Shown here in pieces: positions 24,272 through 32,989 of a stretch of DNA of 64,000 nucleotides (positions within the stretch are counted from its first letter, which is position 1; every line of letters begins with the position of its first letter). Source of the stretch: DATHTC01 sp035456465 (GTDB lineage Bacteria; Actinomycetota; Thermoleophilia; Gaiellales; Gaiellaceae); assembly GCA_035456465.1 (NCBI GenBank), contig DATIDD010000032.1, positions 32,382 through 96,381 on the forward strand. Direction: 5' to 3'. The position numbers were made by a program, and so were the translations under genes. The notes under the pieces were generated by a model. It searched no databases. It had not been told where the DNA came from and saw nothing but the letters and a program-made list of their open reading frames with translations.

Positions 24272-24660
24272 GTGGCGCGGCCCGCCCGGGCGAGATAGCC
24301 CTCGAGCAGGTGCGCCGCGGCCCGGGCGTCCTCGTCCCCGGCGCCGCCGCTGCGCGACGCGAGGACCGTCGTGAACCGCTCGTCGAACGTCTCCACCGGC
24401 ACCGCCACCACCTCCCGCAGCGCCTCCACGAACCGCTCCGTCTCGGCTGCCTGGCCCCCGGCCTCCCCGCGAAGCGTCAACGGCATGCCGACGACGACGA
24501 GGTCGACGTCCTCCTCGCCGATCAGCCGCGCGAGCGCAGCGAGGCCCGGGCCCGTCGCGGCGCGCTCGACGACGCAGAGCGGCCGGGCCAGCGTCCCGGT
24601 CGGGTCGGAGACGGCGACGCCGGTCCGCGCGGCGCCGAAGTCGAGCGCGAGCACCTTCAT
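24268..24660 (-). CDS. ruvX: YqgF/RuvX RNase H-fold nuclease
   Basis: A 130-residue RNase H-like protein of the YqgF family, thought to act in 16S rRNA 5'-end maturation, and also called a putative Holliday junction resolvase. The characteristic start LALDFGAARTGVAVSDP supplies the first Asp, VVVGMPLTLRGEAG is the central motif and FDERFTTV the third. ATG at 24660 is seven bases after the alaS stop. Cytoplasmic, in the alaS-ruvX-mltG operon. Confidence 0.92.
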   Translation of the reverse strand: MKVLALDFGAARTGVAVSDPTGTLARPLCVVERAATGPGLAALARLIGEEDVDLVVVGMPLTLRGEAGGQAAETERFVEALREVVAVPVETFDERFTTVLASRSGGAGDEDARAAAHLLEGYLARAGRAT

Positions 24661-24667
24661 CGGCCCC

Positions 24668-27217
24668 TCACGCGCCGAGCGCCGTCAGGATCAGCCGCTC
24701 GGCCTCGGCGAGCGCGTCGGGCAGCCGCTCGGCGTCCTTGCCCCCGGCGCGGGCCATCGTCGGCCGGCCGCCGCCGCCTCCGCCGACGACCGCGGCCGCC
24801 TGGCGGATCACGTTCCCGGCGTGCACGCCGCGGCCCTCGAGGGACTTGTCGAGGTTGATCACGAGCTGCACGGTGCCGTTCTCGCGGGAGCCGACGATCA
24901 CGGCCGCAGGCGCGTGCTGCTGCTTGAGCCGGTCCGAGACGTCGAGCGGATCGCCGGAGGTGACCTCGACGACGAGCACGTTCACGTTCCCCGCCTCGGT
25001 CTGCCGCGTGATCTCGAACTGCGGCCCCGTTTCCGTGGCCGCCCGCGCCCGCTTCGTCTCGCGCCGCAGCCGCTCGAGCTCGACGCGCAGCTGGTCGGCC
25101 TCGCGCGCGCGCCCGTGGAGGTGCGCCCAGCCCTCGCCCGAGGTGACCGCCTCGATCCGCCGCGCGCCCGCGCCGACCGAGCCCTCGGACAGGATCGCGA
25201 ACGGCCCGATCTCGGCCGTCGCACGCACGTGCGTGCCCCCGCAGAGCTCGCGCGAGTAGCCGTCGACCTCGACCACGCGGACGACGTCGCCGTACTTCTC
25301 GCCGAAGAGCATCATCGCGCCGAGCCGGCGGGCCTCGTCGATCGTCGTCTCGAACGTGCGGACGGGGAGGTTGCGGAACACCTGCTCGTTGACGCGGTGC
25401 TCCACCTCGTCGCGCTGTCCCGGGGTCAGCGCCTCGTCGTGCGTGAAGTCGAAGCGGAGCTTGTCCGGCCGCACCGCCGACCCCGCCTGCCGGACGTGGT
25501 CGCCGAGCACCTCGCGCAGCGCCTGGTGCAGGAGGTGGGTCGCCGTGTGGTTCGCCATCGTCGGGAAGCGCACCGACCACGGGACGACCGCGCGCACGCG
25601 CTGCCCCGCCTCGAACCCCTCGCCGCCGAGCAGCAGCACCTGGTCGTCCCCGAGCCGGAACGCCTCCTGGAGCTCCGCGCGCTTCCCGTCCTCGGTCTCG
25701 ATCCAGCCGGCGTCGGTCACCTGGCCGCCGCCCGCGGGGTAGAAGGGCGACTCCCGGAGCTTCGCGAGGAAGCGACCCGCGCCCGCGGGCGCGAGCGCGC
25801 CGATCTGCGTCCGGACGTCGGTCTTCTCGTAGCCGACGAACTCGGTCGTGAAGTCGGTGCCGCGGTTGAACTCGGCCGCCTGCGCCGCCCCGGTCTCGCC
25901 GCCCGCACGGGAGATCTCGCGGTGGCGCGCCATCTCGGCCCGGTAGCCGTCGACGTCCACCGCCTGGCCGCGCTCCTCCGCGAGCTCGACGGTGAGCTCG
26001 ATCGGGAACCCGTGCGTCGCCGCGAGCGTGAAGGCCTGCTCGGCGCTGATCGACTCCTCGCCCCCGAGCTCCTCGAACACCTTCAGCCCGCGCTCGAGCG
26101 TCTCGCGGAAGCGCTCCTCCTCGGCGCGCACGACGCGCTCGATCAGCTCCGCGTGCTCGACCACCTCCGGGTACCAGGGGCCGACCTGCTCGACGACGAT
26201 CGCCGGGATGCGGTGGACCGCGTCGAGCCCGATCCGGCGGGCCTGCACCACCGCGCGCCGGATCAGGCGGCGGAGGACGTAGCCCCGGCCCTCGTTCGAC
26301 GGCGTCACGCCCTCGGCCGCGAGGAACGTCATCCCGCGCGCGTGGTCGGAGATCACCCGGTGCGCCTTCGTCGCCGCCGGCGTGTCGTGGTAGGCCGCGC
26401 CGGACTCGCGCTCGATCCAGTCCATGATCAGTCGGAAGCCGTCGGTGTCGAAGATCGACTCCGCGTCCTGCAGCAGCATCGTGCCGCGCTCGAGCCCCAG
26501 GCCGGTGTCGATGTTCTGCTTCGGCAGCGGCGTCAGCGTGCCGTCCGCGTGGAGGTCGAACTCCATGAACACGAGGTTCCAGAACTCGATGTAGCGGTCG
26601 CAGTTCTCGCAGTTGGGCCCGCAGGTGTCGCGGCCGCAGCCGTGCTCCTCGCCGCGGTCGAGATGGAGCTCCGAGCAGGGCCCGCACGGCCCCGTCTCCC
26701 CGGCCGGGCCCCAGAAGTTGTCGCTGCGGGGAAACGGGACGATGCGCTCGCGCGGGATCCCCTTGCGCAGCCAGCCCTGCACCGCGACCTCGTCCTCGCC
26801 GAGCCCGAGCTCGGGGTCACCCGCGAACACCGTCGCCCAGAGGCGGTCGGGGTCGAGCCGCATGTGCTCGATGACGAACTCCCACGCGTAGTCGATCGCG
26901 CCGTCCTTGAAGTAGTCCCCGAACGAGAAGTTCCCGAGCATCTCGAACATCGAGGCGTGCCGCGCGGTGAGCCCGACCTGGTCGAGGTCGGTGTCCTTGC
27001 CGCCCGCGCGGAGGACCTTCTGCACCGTGACGAAGCGCGGCGCCGGCGGCTGCTTCGCGCCCGAGAAGTACGGCTTCAAGGGCTGCATTCCGGCCGAGAT
27101 GAACAGCGTCGAGGGATCCTCGGGCGGAGGGATCAGGGGGAACGACGGAAACCGCCTGTGCCCGCGCTCCTCGAAGAAGGAGAGGAAGCCCTCGCGCAGC
27201 TCTGCCGTCGTCTTCAT
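24668..27217 (-). CDS. alaS: Alanyl-tRNA synthetase
   Basis: An 849-residue class II synthetase. Domain order is catalytic (about 1-240, with FFEERGHRRFPSFPL, FISAGMQPLKPYF and the motif-2 region), tRNA recognition (about 240-450), editing (about 550-700, with HTATHLLHQAL and the zinc-type CGGTHV) and C-Ala (about 750-849, with GGGGGGRPTMARAGG). A Cys-rich insert near residue 190 (CGRDTCGPNCENC) looks like a zinc knuckle. ATG at 27217 is six bases after a TACACT -10 box, predicting a leaderless mRNA; no T-box or other leader is possible. Confidence 0.97.
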   Translation of the reverse strand: MKTTAELREGFLSFFEERGHRRFPSFPLIPPPEDPSTLFISAGMQPLKPYFSGAKQPPAPRFVTVQKVLRAGGKDTDLDQVGLTARHASMFEMLGNFSFGDYFKDGAIDYAWEFVIEHMRLDPDRLWATVFAGDPELGLGEDEVAVQGWLRKGIPRERIVPFPRSDNFWGPAGETGPCGPCSELHLDRGEEHGCGRDTCGPNCENCDRYIEFWNLVFMEFDLHADGTLTPLPKQNIDTGLGLERGTMLLQDAESIFDTDGFRLIMDWIERESGAAYHDTPAATKAHRVISDHARGMTFLAAEGVTPSNEGRGYVLRRLIRRAVVQARRIGLDAVHRIPAIVVEQVGPWYPEVVEHAELIERVVRAEEERFRETLERGLKVFEELGGEESISAEQAFTLAATHGFPIELTVELAEERGQAVDVDGYRAEMARHREISRAGGETGAAQAAEFNRGTDFTTEFVGYEKTDVRTQIGALAPAGAGRFLAKLRESPFYPAGGGQVTDAGWIETEDGKRAELQEAFRLGDDQVLLLGGEGFEAGQRVRAVVPWSVRFPTMANHTATHLLHQALREVLGDHVRQAGSAVRPDKLRFDFTHDEALTPGQRDEVEHRVNEQVFRNLPVRTFETTIDEARRLGAMMLFGEKYGDVVRVVEVDGYSRELCGGTHVRATAEIGPFAILSEGSVGAGARRIEAVTSGEGWAHLHGRAREADQLRVELERLRRETKRARAATETGPQFEITRQTEAGNVNVLVVEVTSGDPLDVSDRLKQQHAPAAVIVGSRENGTVQLVINLDKSLEGRGVHAGNVIRQAAAVVGGGGGGRPTMARAGGKDAERLPDALAEAERLILTALGA

Positions 27218-27223
27218 CGCGAC

Positions 27224-27229
27224 AGTGTA
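27224..27229 (-). promoter_or_regulatory. -10 box (TACACT) for alaS-ruvX-mltG
   Basis: TACACT six bases before the alaS ATG. A separate hairpin with 7-bp arms (GTCCTCC 27243-27249, GGAGGAC 27258-27264) lies upstream, in the gap to the divergent propeller gene. Confidence 0.55.
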
Positions 27230-27332
27230 GGCGGGCCGGCCGGTCCTCCCCACGGCCGGAGGACTGCGGGAACCTCCGGATTCGCCCGCCACGGTCGCGG
27301 GCGACGATCGAGGCCGACGGGGGTTTCGGAGG

Positions 27333-29396
27333 ATGGTCCGTTCCTGCCTGGCAGTCGTCGCGCTGGCGTTCGCCGCCGCGACTCCTGCCGTCGGCCCCGG
27401 CGCCACGCCACCGGTGGACGTCTCCGGGAAGATCGCGTTCGCGAGCGACCGCAGCGGCAGCTTCGAGGTGTACGTCGCGGACGCCGCCGGCGGCGACGCG
27501 CGCCGGATCACGACGCGTGGCGGCTACGGCCCGGTCTGGTCGCCCGGCGGGAGGTGGCTCGCGTTCGTTCGCGAGCCGGCGTCGGGGCCCGACGCCGGGC
27601 GCTCGGTCGTCTACGTCGTCGCGGACGACGGGACGGGCGAGCGACGCGTGGCAGCGGGCACCGACCCGGCTTGGTCGCCGGACGGAACGCGGCTCGCGAT
27701 CACGCGCTCGGCCGAGATCGTGCTGGTGGGCGCCGACGGGACCGGGGAGCGACGGCTGACCCGCGCGAACCGCGCCGACGTCGGGACCTTCGCCGGGCTC
27801 CCGGCCTGGTCGCCGGACGGCAGCCGCATCGCGTACGCCACCCTCAACGGCTTCTTCACGGTCGGCGTCGACGGATCCGGCCTGCGGCAGCTGTCGTCGT
27901 GGGGAGCCGACCTCGACTCGTGGGCGCGTCCAGCGTGGTCGCCCTCCGGCGACGCGATCGCGCTCGTGACCTCGACGTGCTGTGCGGAGGGGGATGCGGA
28001 GCAGAGCGAGCGGCAGGACCGGGCGCCGCAGCTCGAGGTGCACGGGCTGGCGGACGGTGGCGTCCGACGGCTCGCCGTGGACGTCGACGACGTGCTCTCG
28101 TGGTCGCCCGACGGGACGCGCCTCGCGTACGCCCGCGCGACATCGGCCCGCGGCTTCGTCCGAGAGCTCTACGTCGCCCGGGTGGACGGGAGCGGCACGG
28201 TCAGGATGACGACCGGCGCCGTGGGCGAGAGCTCCACGGCGCCGGCGTGGTCGCCGGACGGAGGCTGGCTCGCGTACGTGCGCACGAGGTTCCCGGCCCG
28301 CCTCTGGTCGTCCAGCGCCGACATCGCCGTCGTTCGCGCCGACGGCACGTCCGGCTACGCGTTGACGCGCTCGTTCCCGACCGGCGGAACGAACGAGGCG
28401 CCGGCGTGGGCGGCGGCGGCCGGGCCCGCGGCTCTCGCCGGCCCGGCGTGGACGGCGACGCCCGTCCCGTTCACTCGCCGCACGGCGAGCGCCTTGTACG
28501 GGGAGATCGCGGCGAGCGGGTCGCGGGCGGCCGTGTTCTCCTCGGAGTCCGGGCTCCCGCTGTTCTGGCAGCCGTCCGCGCGCGTCCCGACCCGCTCGCG
28601 CGCCGCCGACCTCGAGTGCAACGACGTCTACGGGCTCGTGCGCTCGCGCGGCCACGCCGCCTGGTTCTGCGCGTTCGCGCACGGGGTGGTCGAGCCAGTC
28701 ACCGACGTGACGCTCGTCCTGACGGACGCCGCCACGAAGCGCTCGGCGACGGTCAGCGGCAGCCAGGTCGAGCGAGCGGGTCACCATCCGGCCGTCGAGG
28801 CCGGGCCGCGCGTCGCTGCCGACGGCCCCCTCGTGGTCTTCAACCCGGACCGGCGCGGCAGCGTGCTCTACCGGGTCCTGACCGGGGGCGCGACGCCGAC
28901 GCTGCGGCGGATCGCCGCCGATGTGGCCGTCGCCGACGTCGACGGCGACCGCATCGTCGGCTGGCGCGGCGAGGGGACAGCCGTGGTCGTCGCGCCCGAC
29001 GGCCGCGTGCTCGCGACCGTCCGGCTCGACCGCCGCACGGCGGCCGGGCTCGAGCTCGACCACGGACGTCTCGTCGCCGTGGTCGGCGGACGCATCTGGG
29101 TGCACGACCTCGCGACGGCGGCCGAGCACACGTGGCCGACGGTCGACGTCGGCGGCGCACCGCCGACGCTCGTCGGCGTCGAAGGCGACCTCGGCGTCTA
29201 CGTCGCCGGGGTCACCGTGCACGTCCTCCGCCTGTCGACCGGGCGCGACGTGACGCTCGACCTCCCGAACCAGGGGCCCTGGATCCACGCCGACCTCACC
29301 GAGGCGGGGCTCTTCTGCACCTACGCCGCCCCATACGTGCGGCAGCCGGGTCGCCTCGTGTTCGTGCCGCTCGCCGCGCTGGCGGCGGCCGCCTGA
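27333..29396 (+). CDS. Secreted TolB/WD40-like beta-propeller protein
   Basis: A 687-residue exported protein. After a signal peptide (about 1-25, VRSCLAVVALAFAAATPA) there are at least six TolB/PD40-type blades between about 30 and 380, each with the pattern AWSPDGxxLAYxR (for example near 76, 118, 158, 256 and 308). The remainder to 687 is more divergent but also beta-rich and resembles a second propeller. Such proteins are usually ligand- or polysaccharide-binding; the partner is unknown. ATG at 27333 touches GGAGG directly (no spacer), so the SD may not be used and a leaderless or shifted start is possible. It is divergent from alaS. Confidence 0.78.
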   Translation: MVRSCLAVVALAFAAATPAVGPGATPPVDVSGKIAFASDRSGSFEVYVADAAGGDARRITTRGGYGPVWSPGGRWLAFVREPASGPDAGRSVVYVVADDGTGERRVAAGTDPAWSPDGTRLAITRSAEIVLVGADGTGERRLTRANRADVGTFAGLPAWSPDGSRIAYATLNGFFTVGVDGSGLRQLSSWGADLDSWARPAWSPSGDAIALVTSTCCAEGDAEQSERQDRAPQLEVHGLADGGVRRLAVDVDDVLSWSPDGTRLAYARATSARGFVRELYVARVDGSGTVRMTTGAVGESSTAPAWSPDGGWLAYVRTRFPARLWSSSADIAVVRADGTSGYALTRSFPTGGTNEAPAWAAAAGPAALAGPAWTATPVPFTRRTASALYGEIAASGSRAAVFSSESGLPLFWQPSARVPTRSRAADLECNDVYGLVRSRGHAAWFCAFAHGVVEPVTDVTLVLTDAATKRSATVSGSQVERAGHHPAVEAGPRVAADGPLVVFNPDRRGSVLYRVLTGGATPTLRRIAADVAVADVDGDRIVGWRGEGTAVVVAPDGRVLATVRLDRRTAAGLELDHGRLVAVVGGRIWVHDLATAAEHTWPTVDVGGAPPTLVGVEGDLGVYVAGVTVHVLRLSTGRDVTLDLPNQGPWIHADLTEAGLFCTYAAPYVRQPGRLVFVPLAALAAAA

Positions 29397-29409
29397 GCGG
29401 CCCTGCGCG

Positions 29410-30201
29410 TCAGCCGCGGGCCGCGCCCCGGCGCGGCGCCGCCTCGTCCTCGATCGGGACGTCGCCGCCGATCTCCTCGCGGATCTTCTCCAGCGAGCGG
29501 CGGATGAGGCGCGAGACGTGCATCTGCGAGATCCCGATCTGCGCCGCGATCTGGGACTGCGTCAGCCCCTCGAAGAACCGCAGGTGGAGGATCCGCCGCT
29601 CGCGCTCGTCGAGCGCCCGGAAGCCCGGCTCGAGCACCGCGCGGTCCTCCGAGACGAGGTACTGGTGCTCCTCCTCGCCGATCGACTCGAGCGGGTCGAG
29701 GTCGTCGTCGTCGCCGCCCCCGCCGCCCTGCGAGAGCGAGAGCGACGAGTACGCGCGGCCGGACTCGAGCGCCTCGAGCACCTCCTCCTCCTCCACCCCC
29801 GCCGCCTTCGCGAGCTCGGAGATCGTCGGGGACCGGCCGAGCTGGACGGTCAGCTGCTCGACGAGCCGCGAGAGCTGGACGTTCAGCTCCTGCAGCCCGC
29901 GCGGCACGCGCACGGACCAGCCCTTGTCGCGGAAGTGCCGCTTGATCTCCCCGATGATGTTCGGGGTCGCGTACGTCGTCAGCTCGACGCCGCGGTCGAT
30001 GTCGAAGCGGTCGATCGCCTTGATCAGGCCGATCGCCCCGATCTGGACGAGGTCCTCCAGCTGCTCGCCGCGGTACGAGTAGCGCCGTGCGAGCGAGCGG
30101 ACGAGCGACATGTACTGCTCGATCAGCTGCTCGCGCGCCTGCAGGTCGCCCTGCTCGTGGTAGCGGCGCAGCAGGAGCTTGTCGTGCTCGCGACCCGGCA
30201 T
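29410..30201 (-). CDS. SigB/SigF-type alternative sigma factor
   Basis: A 263-residue group 3 sigma factor of the SigB/SigF/SigG branch. Region 2 (about 22-95) has LVRSLARRYSYRGEQLEDL and GLIKAIDRFD, region 3 covers about 95-170 and the region 4 helix-turn-helix (about 200-245) includes LTQSQIAAQIGISQMHVSRLIRRSL. An acidic, Gly-rich linker near 160 separates regions 3 and 4. It likely directs a stress or developmental regulon. Its ATG overlaps the stop of a RsbW-like gene (ATGA), the expected anti-sigma/sigma pairing. It converges with the propeller gene 13 bases away. Confidence 0.9.
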   Translation of the reverse strand: MPGREHDKLLLRRYHEQGDLQAREQLIEQYMSLVRSLARRYSYRGEQLEDLVQIGAIGLIKAIDRFDIDRGVELTTYATPNIIGEIKRHFRDKGWSVRVPRGLQELNVQLSRLVEQLTVQLGRSPTISELAKAAGVEEEEVLEALESGRAYSSLSLSQGGGGGDDDDLDPLESIGEEEHQYLVSEDRAVLEPGFRALDERERRILHLRFFEGLTQSQIAAQIGISQMHVSRLIRRSLEKIREEIGGDVPIEDEAAPRRGAARG

Positions 30202-30572
30202 CAGCGCGCGGCCCGCTGGACGGTCGTCACGAGCTCGATCACGTCGCCGTCGACGCGCACGTCGTCGGCCACGGTCGCGAGGACGCGGCCGAGGCCCAGC
30301 TCCGCGCCGTTGCCGCCCGCGAGCGCCTCGCGGAGCCGGTCGGGGTCGACGGGCCCGATCCGCGTCGTCAGCGTGTCGCCGTCGATCCGGACCGAGACGG
30401 TGACGGTCTCCAGGCCCGGGGACTCCTCCAGCAGCCCGGCGAGCGCCAGCTGGAGGTCCTCGAGGTTCTCGAGCGTCAGGTCGAGGCGCACGGCGAGGCC
30501 CCCGACGACGAGGTGTGCGATTCGGAAGAGGGCGCGGTCGCGCGGGAGTGTCAGCCGGATCTCGTCGCTCAC
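30201..30572 (-). CDS. Degenerate RsbW-like anti-sigma factor
   Basis: A 123-residue protein with the alpha/beta layout of RsbW/SpoIIAB anti-sigma factors (start IRLTLPRDRALFRIAHLVVGGLA, then a helix-rich LENLEDLQLALAGLLEES). The ATP-binding N box normally reads E..xxNxxxH, and here the Asn and later Gly-rich G1/G2 motifs are not visible, so ATP binding and kinase activity are doubtful. The position directly before the sigma factor supports anti-sigma function. Flanked by 4-base overlaps on both sides. Function is inferred from context. Confidence 0.6.
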   Translation of the reverse strand: MSDEIRLTLPRDRALFRIAHLVVGGLAVRLDLTLENLEDLQLALAGLLEESPGLETVTVSVRIDGDTLTTRIGPVDPDRLREALAGGNGAELGLGRVLATVADDVRVDGDVIELVTTVQRAAR

Positions 30573-31033
30573 TCGCGCCGATCCGCCCCTCGCAACTCCT
30601 CGGCGAGCTCCTGCTCGCGACGCGACGCGGCCTCCTTGCCGGTGTCGACCGCGGTGCGGAAGTCGCGGTGGACGCGGAAGTCGGCCACGCCGTGCGAGAC
30701 GCCGGCGGCGAAGCCGGACACCTTCTGCACGGGGCGCTGGATCGCGAAGCTGACGGCGCGGACGGCGGTGTCCACGCTGTCTACGGCATCCACGGCGCTG
30801 TCCGTCATCAGATCCACCTTGTCGAGCTGCCCGTTCACCCGGTCGACGGAGCCGCCGACCTTGTTGATCACCGGCAGGACCTCGTCCTGCGTTCCCTGGA
30901 TCAACGTGGTCACGCGTCCGAGGGTTCCGCCGAGCCGGATGAAGACGTAGGCGAGCGTGAGACCGGTGGCCAGCAGGAAGACGGCCAGCGCGAGACGCCA
31001 GAGGTCGCCGTAGCTGAATGCGAGTGCGGTCAT
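30569..31033 (-). CDS. DUF948 membrane-anchored protein
   Basis: A 154-residue protein with an N-terminal membrane helix (about 10-32, LWRLALAVFLLATGLTLAYVFI) followed by a long amphipathic helical stretch (GSVDRVNGQLDKVDL), the DUF948 pattern. DUF948 proteins in Firmicutes have been called general stress proteins, and here the gene heads a sigma/anti-sigma operon, suggesting a link to envelope stress (inference). ATG at 31033 is nine bases after TAGGAT. Confidence 0.75.
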   Translation of the reverse strand: MTALAFSYGDLWRLALAVFLLATGLTLAYVFIRLGGTLGRVTTLIQGTQDEVLPVINKVGGSVDRVNGQLDKVDLMTDSAVDAVDSVDTAVRAVSFAIQRPVQKVSGFAAGVSHGVADFRVHRDFRTAVDTGKEAASRREQELAEELRGADRRE

Positions 31034-31042
31034 CGGGCTCCG

Positions 31043-31048
31043 ATCCTA
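31043..31048 (-). promoter_or_regulatory. -10 box (TAGGAT) for the DUF948/sigma operon
   Basis: TAGGAT nine bases before the DUF948 ATG and overlapping the TAG stop of mnmA. It fits the leaderless pattern seen across the window. Confidence 0.45.
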
Positions 31049-32305
31049 GACGGGACGCGCGGACGTGACGAGGCCGGAGCCGACCACGACCCCGTCCTCG
31101 TAGAGCACGGCGGCCTGGCCCCGGGCGACGCCGTAGGCTGGCTCGTCGAGCGCGACGACGAGGCGGCCGGCCTGCTCAGCCACCGTCGCGTCGAGGGCCG
31201 GCGACCGGTGGCGCAGCTTCGCCCTCACGTGCTCGACGGGGACGAACAGGCGGCCGCGCGCCCGCACCGTCCGGGTCGCGAGCGACGGGCGCGGCCCGAC
31301 GACGAGCGTGTTCGTGCGCGGCTCCGTGCGCAGCGCGTACAGCGGCTCCGGCCCCGACAGGCCGAGTCCCCGCCGCTGGCCCGGCGTGTAGCGCCAGAAG
31401 CCGTCGTGCCGCCCCAGCTCGGTGCCCGCCTCGTCGACGACCGCGCCGTCGCGCGGCTCGAGCCCGTTCCGCGCGAGGAAGTCGCGGTAGTCGCCGCCCG
31501 CGAGGAAGCACACCTCCTGGCTCTCCGCCCGCCGCGCGGCGGCGAGCCCTGCCGTCTCCGCCTGCGCCCGCGTCTCCGCCTTCGTCTGGCCGCCAAGCGG
31601 GAACCACACGTGCTCGAGCAGGCGCGGGTCGAGCCGCGCGAGCATGTACGACTGGTCCTTGTCCGCGTCGACGCCGGTCGCGAGGAGCAGGCGGCCACGG
31701 TGGTGCACGGTGCGCGCGTAGTGCCCCGTCGCGAGCCGCGGCGCCCCGATCCGACGCGCACAGGCGAGGAGCTGCGCGAATCGGAACCCGCCGTTGCAGC
31801 GGGTGCACGGGTTCGGCGTCTCGCCCCGCCCGTAGCCGCGGACGAACGGGTCGACGACCGCGCCACGGAACGCGTCGCGGAGGTCGAGCGTCACGTGCGG
31901 CAGCCCGCGGTCGTGGCAGGTGCGCCGGGCGGCGAGCACCGCTTCGGGCGAGCAGCACGCGCGCTCGACGTCGGGCCCGTCCGGGTCGATCCAGAGGCGC
32001 AGCGTCACGCCGACGGCGTGAGGGCCGGCATGGACGAGCGCGACCGCCGAGTCGACCCCGCCGCTCATCGCGACGGCGACCCGCTCGGGGTCGGACGCGG
32101 CCGTCACCGCCGGGCCGAGCGCGTTGGCCAGCGCGTCGACGGGCAGCGTCTCGCCGCCGACCGCGGCGGCCTCGAGGAGCGTCAGGCCCCGGAGGTCCGA
32201 GGCGAGCCCGTCGGCGTCCGCCTCCGCGATCCGCCCGCGGTCGACGCGGAGGCGGACGAGCGCGAAATCCGTCCCCCGCGCGGAGTCGCCGATCAGCTCG
32301 CGCAT
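31046..32305 (-). CDS. mnmA: tRNA-specific 2-thiouridylase MnmA with an N-terminal extension
   Basis: Thiolates U34 of Lys, Glu and Gln tRNAs. From about residue 77 it is MnmA: PP-loop AMSGGVDSAVAL, the catalytic Cys in NPCTRCN and the second in QEVCF, then the C-terminal barrel (YTPGQRRGLGL). The first 70 residues (RVDRGRIAEADADG..., LTLLEAAAVGGETLPVD) are extra; they faintly recall the IscU/NifU scaffold fold but without its Cys ligands. ATG at 32305 follows GGGAGG with no spacer and is six bases after TACGGT, so a leaderless start is likely. Total length is 419 residues against 350-370 for typical MnmA. Confidence 0.88.
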   Translation of the reverse strand: MRELIGDSARGTDFALVRLRVDRGRIAEADADGLASDLRGLTLLEAAAVGGETLPVDALANALGPAVTAASDPERVAVAMSGGVDSAVALVHAGPHAVGVTLRLWIDPDGPDVERACCSPEAVLAARRTCHDRGLPHVTLDLRDAFRGAVVDPFVRGYGRGETPNPCTRCNGGFRFAQLLACARRIGAPRLATGHYARTVHHRGRLLLATGVDADKDQSYMLARLDPRLLEHVWFPLGGQTKAETRAQAETAGLAAARRAESQEVCFLAGGDYRDFLARNGLEPRDGAVVDEAGTELGRHDGFWRYTPGQRRGLGLSGPEPLYALRTEPRTNTLVVGPRPSLATRTVRARGRLFVPVEHVRAKLRHRSPALDATVAEQAGRLVVALDEPAYGVARGQAAVLYEDGVVVGSGLVTSARPV

Positions 32306-32614
32306 CCTCCCACCGTAGCGGGCACGTCCACGCCGAGCAGCACTGCGCGGACGTCCTCGAGTTCTGCGTGGCGTCCGGCGAGCCCGCGCGCGTGCCCGTC
32401 CGGCTCGATCGGATCGCCCCGTCGCACGACGCGACCCGGAGCGGGCGGCGCGACTGCTCGCGGGCTCCGCGCGCAGGGAGCCTCGCGCGCGCCCCGCGGT
32501 CACGATCGCCGACCCGGCGTCGCCGTAGGCGCCGAGGACGGCGCCGTGCTCGTCGTGAGCTGGGAAGGCGCTCCACCCTGCCGTCGGCCCGCGTAGTGCG
32601 TGAACCTGGAACAC
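32293..32614 (-). pseudogene. Possible frameshifted gene upstream of mnmA
   Basis: Two minus-strand frames look protein-like but do not join. From GTG 32614 one reads VFQVHALRGPTAGWSAFPAH and continues convincingly (AVLGAYGDAGSAIVTAG) to about 32470, then becomes Arg-rich. The frame ending at TGA 32293 reads VVRRGDPIEPDGHARGLAG, then HAELEDVRAVLLGVDVPAT. One base change near 32440-32500 would join them into about 105 residues. This could be a decayed gene, a sequencing error or coincidence. I do not recognise the family. The 3' end overlaps the mnmA ATG by 13 bases. Confidence 0.35.
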
Positions 32615-32733
32615 CAGGTGGGCGTCTCGCCGGCCGGGTGCTGCCCGGCCGATCCCGACTCCCTTGCACGTAGCGTTGGTTCTACGTTGGACGCGGACTC
32701 GCGAACAGGGTCGAGCGGTCGCAGTGTAGCCGC

Positions 32734-32812
32734 GAGGGACAGTGCGGATGACGGCCCTCCGAGTGGAGGGCGCTCAGCGGTGCGAGGCGCCGGCGGAGCC
32801 GGGCTCCGCCCG
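32734..32812. repeat. Tandem intergenic repeat, copy 1
   Basis: 79 bases starting GAGGGACAGTGCGGATG, including the hairpin GCCCTCC-GAGT-GGAGGGC and continuing through CGGCGGAGCCGGGCTCCGCCC. It is nearly identical to the copy at 32878-32957 apart from one inserted C. The segment between copies (about 32840-32876) is partly an inverted version of the repeat's middle, so the unit can fold on itself. No coding sense on either strand. Confidence 0.8.
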
Positions 32813-32877
32813 CAGGGAGCCGGCACCGCGAGAGGTGCCCGGCGGCCTCGGCGCGGCGCTGAGCGTCCCGGAGGGAG

Positions 32878-32957
32878 GAGGGACAGTGCGGATGCACGGC
32901 CCTCCGAGTGGAGGGCGCTCAGCGGTGCGAGGCGCCGGCGGAGCCGGGCTCCGCCCG
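32878..32957. repeat. Tandem intergenic repeat, copy 2
   Basis: 80 bases, second copy of the element at 32734, 144 bases downstream start to start. Similarity continues imperfectly to about 32985 (GGGAGCCGGCGCCGCCCGAGG). It ends next to the stop of the RlpA-like gene. The gene-free stretch 32306-32989 therefore holds, in order, the possible broken gene, a hairpin (GGCCGGG 32632-32638, CCCGGCC 32644-32650), and these two repeats. Confidence 0.8.
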
Positions 32958-32989
32958 GCGGGAGCCGGCGCCGCCCGAGGCCGCCGGGG

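Noticed and set aside
32632..32650. Hairpin GGCCGGG/CCCGGCC considered as a tRNA fragment or terminator
   Set aside because: No T-arm or anticodon arm accompanies it and no U-tract follows; it is a plain 7-bp stem in GC-rich DNA.
32734..32957. CRISPR-like repeat pair
   Set aside because: Only two copies, 80 bases long, with a related segment as the spacer, and no cas genes; not a CRISPR array.
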